Shown here one piece after another: positions 6,824 through 8,612 of a stretch of DNA of 8,612 nt. Below the pieces are notes generated by a model. It saw only the letters and a program-made list of their open reading frames with translations. It was not told where the DNA came from and made no database searches. Numbering within the stretch: the first letter of the stretch is position 1; each line of letters begins with the position of its first letter. This stretch comes from Lactobacillales bacterium (GTDB lineage: Bacteria > Bacillota > Bacilli > Lactobacillales > Vagococcaceae). The position numbers were made by a program, and so were the translations under genes. Where the stretch lies: positions 1 to 8,612 of the forward strand of contig JAATEZ010000465.1 of assembly GCA_015655485.1 (NCBI GenBank). The letters are read 5' to 3'.

Positions 6824-7558
6824 TTATAATATTTTAGACAGGAAATCGATCGTTCTTGCATTTTGCGGATGGTCAAAAATTTCTTCCGGCGTTCCTTCTT
6901 CGGAGATCTGTCCCTCATCCATAAAAACAACCCGATCGCCTACTTCTTTGGCAAAACCCATTTCATGAGTGACGATCACCATAGTCATTCCTTCATCTAC
7001 AAGGTCTTTCATGACTTTCAACACTTCTCCTACCATTTCAGGATCTAAAGCAGAAGTAGGCTCATCAAATAACATGACCTCAGGCTGCATGGCTAAGGCC
7101 CTGGCTATAGCAATCCGCTGCTGCTGCCCGCCTGACAGAGATTGCGGATAATCATTAGCTTTCTCTTCTAAACCAACTTTACGCAACAGTTCCATGGCGA
7201 TCTTTTGAGCCTCATCCGAACTGATTTTCTTGACTCTGATCGGAGCCAAACAAAGATTTTCCAAAACAGTTTTATGCGGAAATAAATTGAATTGCTGAAA
7301 GACCATTCCCATTTTTTCACGAATCTGAAAGATATCATTTTTCTTATCTGTGATATTTGCTCCTTCAAAATAAATCGCTCCGCTCGTCGGTTCTTCCAGC
7401 AAATTCAGGCAGCGCAAAAAAGTACTTTTTCCTGAGCCTGAAGGGCCGATCACGACAATAACATCTTTTGTATTTACTTTATAATTGATTCCACGCAAAA
7501 CCTCATTGTTTCCGAAGCTTTTATGCAGGTCTTGAACATCTATTAATAATTTGCTCAT
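6824..7558 (-). CDS. glnQ: Polar amino acid ABC transporter ATPase (GlnQ-type)
   Basis: This is the ATP-hydrolysing subunit of a polar amino acid importer on the cytoplasmic face of the membrane. All motor motifs are intact in the 244-residue protein: Walker A GPSGSGKST (38-46), Q-loop Gln88 (MVFQQFNLFPH), signature LSGGQQQR (141-148), Walker B VMLFDEPTSALD (161-172) and the switch His198 (VTHEM). The MVFQQFNLFPHKTVLEN stretch and the length are typical of the GlnQ/HisP/ArtP group; the actual substrate (glutamine, arginine, cystine or another) cannot be told from the ATPase. The start ATG lies 15 bases after the permease stop, with GGGAAGAG as a modest binding site. It is the last gene of its operon, followed by a terminator at 6681-6711. 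Confidence 0.94.
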   Translation of the reverse strand: MSKLLIDVQDLHKSFGNNEVLRGINYKVNTKDVIVVIGPSGSGKSTFLRCLNLLEEPTSGAIYFEGANITDKKNDIFQIREKMGMVFQQFNLFPHKTVLENLCLAPIRVKKISSDEAQKIAMELLRKVGLEEKANDYPQSLSGGQQQRIAIARALAMQPEVMLFDEPTSALDPEMVGEVLKVMKDLVDEGMTMVIVTHEMGFAKEVGDRVVFMDEGQISEEGTPEEIFDHPQNARTIDFLSKIL

Positions 7559-7573
7559 AAACTCTTCCCTTTC

Positions 7574-8257
7574 TCAGCGATGGTAACCTTTACCTAATTT
7601 TTTTTCAAATCGTGCCAGGACCCGTGAAGTCGTAAAGGTTAAAACAAAATAAATCGCAGCAGCCACTAAAAGTGGTTCTAATCCTAAAAATGTGGTAGAT
7701 TGAACGGCTTGCGCATTGAAAAGCAATTCATAAATACCCACAGCAGAAAGAAGAGAAGAGTCCTTGATCACCGTGATAAACTCATTTCCTAAGGCAGGCA
7801 AAATATTACGGATAGCTTGCGGCAATATGATAAAGCGCATCGTATCCAGCCGCCGTAAGCCCAGAGAAAAGGCAGCTTCGCTTTGTCCATAATTCACTGC
7901 GTTGATCCCACTACGAACGATTTCCGCCACATAAGCCCCCGAGTTCAAAGAAATCACGATCATTCCCGGAACCAGACGTGACAGATCTGTACCAAAGAAA
8001 AGAACTTCAGGTATCGGCAGTTTTCCAACCATCAGCAATATCCCAATGAGTATTTGCAGAAACATTGGTGTTCCTCTGAGTATTTCAATATAAATATTAG
8101 CAAACCAACGAAAAGGAGGAACTTTCGATAACTTCATCAAACACACAAAAACTCCTATGATCGTACCAAACACGACTGTCACTACTGAAATTAGCAAAGT
8201 AACAAAAGTGCCTGTTACAAAATAAGGATAATATTTTGCTAAAAAGGAAAAATCCAC
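7574..8257 (-). CDS. Polar amino acid ABC transporter permease (HisM/GlnP-type)
   Basis: This is a 227-residue membrane subunit of the importer whose ATPase follows it. It has the family layout of about five hydrophobic spans (roughly 12-40, 56-78, 94-112, 165-183 and 194-214). IEILRGTPMFLQ (57-68) is the family's conserved early motif, and the EAA loop SEAAFSLGLRRLDTMRFIILPQ (126-147), which docks on the ATPase, is intact. The start codon is GTG, with GGAG (8269-8266) at 8-base spacing; the nearby ATG at 8271 is out of frame. Unlike many lactic acid bacterial GlnP proteins it has no fused solute-binding domains. No separate binding-protein gene appears on either side within the window, so that partner must lie beyond the right edge or elsewhere. 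Confidence 0.93.
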   Translation of the reverse strand: MDFSFLAKYYPYFVTGTFVTLLISVVTVVFGTIIGVFVCLMKLSKVPPFRWFANIYIEILRGTPMFLQILIGILLMVGKLPIPEVLFFGTDLSRLVPGMIVISLNSGAYVAEIVRSGINAVNYGQSEAAFSLGLRRLDTMRFIILPQAIRNILPALGNEFITVIKDSSLLSAVGIYELLFNAQAVQSTTFLGLEPLLVAAAIYFVLTFTTSRVLARFEKKLGKGYHR

Positions 8258-8286
8258 GATAAACGCTCCATTCTTTTTTTATTAGG

Positions 8287-8315
8287 AAAAGGCAAAAAAA
8301 CTCATCTTGCCCTTT
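8287..8315 (-). promoter_or_regulatory. Leader hairpin before the permease gene
   Basis: On the - strand AAAGGGCAA (8315-8307) pairs with TTGCCTTTT (8295-8287), with one G-U pair and an 11-base loop. The second arm ends in only four U before CCTAAT, so it would be a poor terminator. It lies between the candidate promoter and the ribosome binding site, and may act as a partial attenuator or protect the 5' end. Confidence 0.4.
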
Positions 8316-8328
8316 AACTATTCAAATA

Positions 8329-8357
8329 AGTTTATGACTTATGACCAAGAAAATCAA
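8329..8357 (-). promoter_or_regulatory. Candidate promoter of the transporter operon
   Basis: The - strand reads TTGATT (8357-8352), 17 bases, then TAAACT (8334-8329); each box matches the vegetative consensus at four of six positions. Transcription would start near 8322, giving a leader of about 65 bases before the GTG start. A TATTAT at 8390-8385 is a better -10 box but has a weaker -35. Confidence 0.4.
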
Positions 8358-8421
8358 TTATTTTTTAATAAAAGATAAAAAAAAATAATATGAGTCAATG
8401 GTTGCAGCAAAGAAAGACTGA

Positions 8422-8458
8422 GCAATTCTTTCAGATCCTGAAAATTTGCCTTTTTTTT
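8422..8458 (+). terminator. Orphan + strand intrinsic terminator
   Basis: GCAA (8422-8425) pairs with TTGC (8446-8449) and TTTCAG (8429-8434) with CTGAAA (8438-8443), with a small internal loop and an ATC loop. The hairpin is followed by C and eight T (8451-8458). This is a typical Rho-independent terminator reading rightward, yet no + strand gene lies upstream of it anywhere after motB. On the - strand the following sequence is only loosely U-rich. Confidence 0.6.
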
Positions 8459-8460
8459 CG

Positions 8461-8521
8461 GCCATAGTTCAACAAAAATTCGTGATGTTGCTCATCACTA
8501 TCAATTTTCTTTTGCTATGGC
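8461..8521. repeat. 61-base nested hairpin
   Basis: Three stems nest in order: GCCATAG (8461-8467) with CTATGGC (8515-8521), AAAATT (8475-8480) with AATTTT (8503-8508), and GTGATG (8482-8487) with CATCAC (8493-8498) around TTGCT. They are separated by internal loops of 7/6 and 1/4 bases. No U run follows on either strand, so it is not a terminator. Confidence 0.5.
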
Positions 8522-8529
8522 TCAAGGGC

Positions 8530-8578
8530 AGACCTGCCTCATTCAGCTTTTCTGTGTCCGGCTTCATGAGGCAGGTCT
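8530..8578. repeat. 13-bp perfect inverted repeat with 23-base loop
   Basis: AGACCTGCCTCAT at 8530-8542 is matched exactly by ATGAGGCAGGTCT at 8566-8578. AGC/GCT inside the loop can add three pairs. It is GC-richer than its surroundings and has no U tail on either strand. It could be a structured RNA element or a dispersed palindromic repeat. Confidence 0.55.
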
Positions 8579-8582
8579 ATCG

Positions 8583-8602
8583 GCAAAAAGATAAATTTTT
8601 GC
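8583..8602. repeat. Short A/T hairpin
   Basis: GCAAAAA (8583-8589) pairs with TTTTTGC (8596-8602) around GATAAA, five bases after the preceding inverted repeat. No U run follows the stem on either strand. It may be part of the same structured element or only A/T-rich coincidence. Confidence 0.3.
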
Positions 8603-8612
8603 AAAGATAAAA

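Larger units (their letters stand above)
8258..8612. other. 355-base non-coding region upstream of the permease
   Basis: No frame here gives a convincing protein on either strand, and no end of a solute-binding protein is recognisable entering from the right. The region holds a candidate - strand promoter and leader hairpin for the permease, a very A/T-rich block (about 8350-8390), and from 8422 to 8602 four consecutive hairpins, listed separately. I do not recognise a known riboswitch, T-box, tRNA, SRP RNA, 6S RNA or tmRNA signature in it. Confidence 0.7.

Noticed and set aside
8357..8389. 10-bp ATTATTTTTT/AAAAAATAAT inverted repeat
   Set aside because: It is almost pure A/T in an A/T-rich block, so chance pairing is likely and the stem would be weak.
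8461..8521. Possible tRNA because of 7-bp closing stem
   Set aside because: There is no T-arm sequence, no anticodon arm layout, and the stems nest in a single hairpin, not a cloverleaf.
8517..8595. A 25-codon + strand ORF (begins MAQGQTC) across the 13-bp inverted repeat
   Set aside because: It has no ribosome binding site, it lies on a palindrome, and the composition is not protein-like.
8258..8612. T-box or lysine-type riboswitch upstream of an amino acid transporter
   Set aside because: The - strand lacks the conserved T-box AGGGUGGNACCGCG sequence and I could not match lysine riboswitch core motifs.

Overview
The window reads as chromosomal DNA of a motile, Enterococcus-like member of the Lactobacillales. 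This rests on three things: a low-GC Firmicutes style (AT-rich, strong AGGAG-type ribosome binding sites), protein sequences that look enterococcal for RsfS, NadD, YqeH and YqeG, and a flagellar stator gene, which is rare in lactic acid bacteria and best known from the Enterococcus gallinarum/casseliflavus group. Vagococcus or Carnobacterium cannot be excluded from sequence alone.

Layout. (1) 115-891, + strand: motB, the peptidoglycan-anchored stator subunit. It is probably the last gene of a motility locus that lies off the left edge. (2) 891-935: a hairpin shared by convergent transcripts, which can act as a terminator in both directions. (3) 933-6606, - strand: a compact housekeeping operon in the order yqeG-yqeH-yhbY-nadD-yqeK-rsfS-yqeM-tmcAL. 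Most junctions overlap or lie a few bases apart; only the last gene, tmcAL, follows a longer gap of 137 bases. (4) 6607-6823: an intergenic region holding the terminator of the transporter operon and a perfect AT-rich inverted repeat just upstream of yqeG. (5) 6824-8257, - strand: a permease and an ATPase of a polar amino acid ABC importer, with no binding-protein gene in view. (6) 8258-8612: 355 bases without a convincing gene, holding a probable promoter and leader hairpin for the transporter and an unusual run of hairpins, one of them an orphan + strand intrinsic terminator.

Function. The large operon joins 30S assembly (YqeH), 50S-associated factors (YhbY, RsfS), NAD synthesis (NadD), Ap4A hydrolysis (YqeK), a HAD phosphatase (YqeG), a methyltransferase (YqeM) and tRNA-Met wobble acetylation (TmcAL). 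Translation capacity is therefore encoded alongside nucleotide cofactor metabolism. All of these are known families. The least explained part is the structured, apparently non-coding right-hand end.
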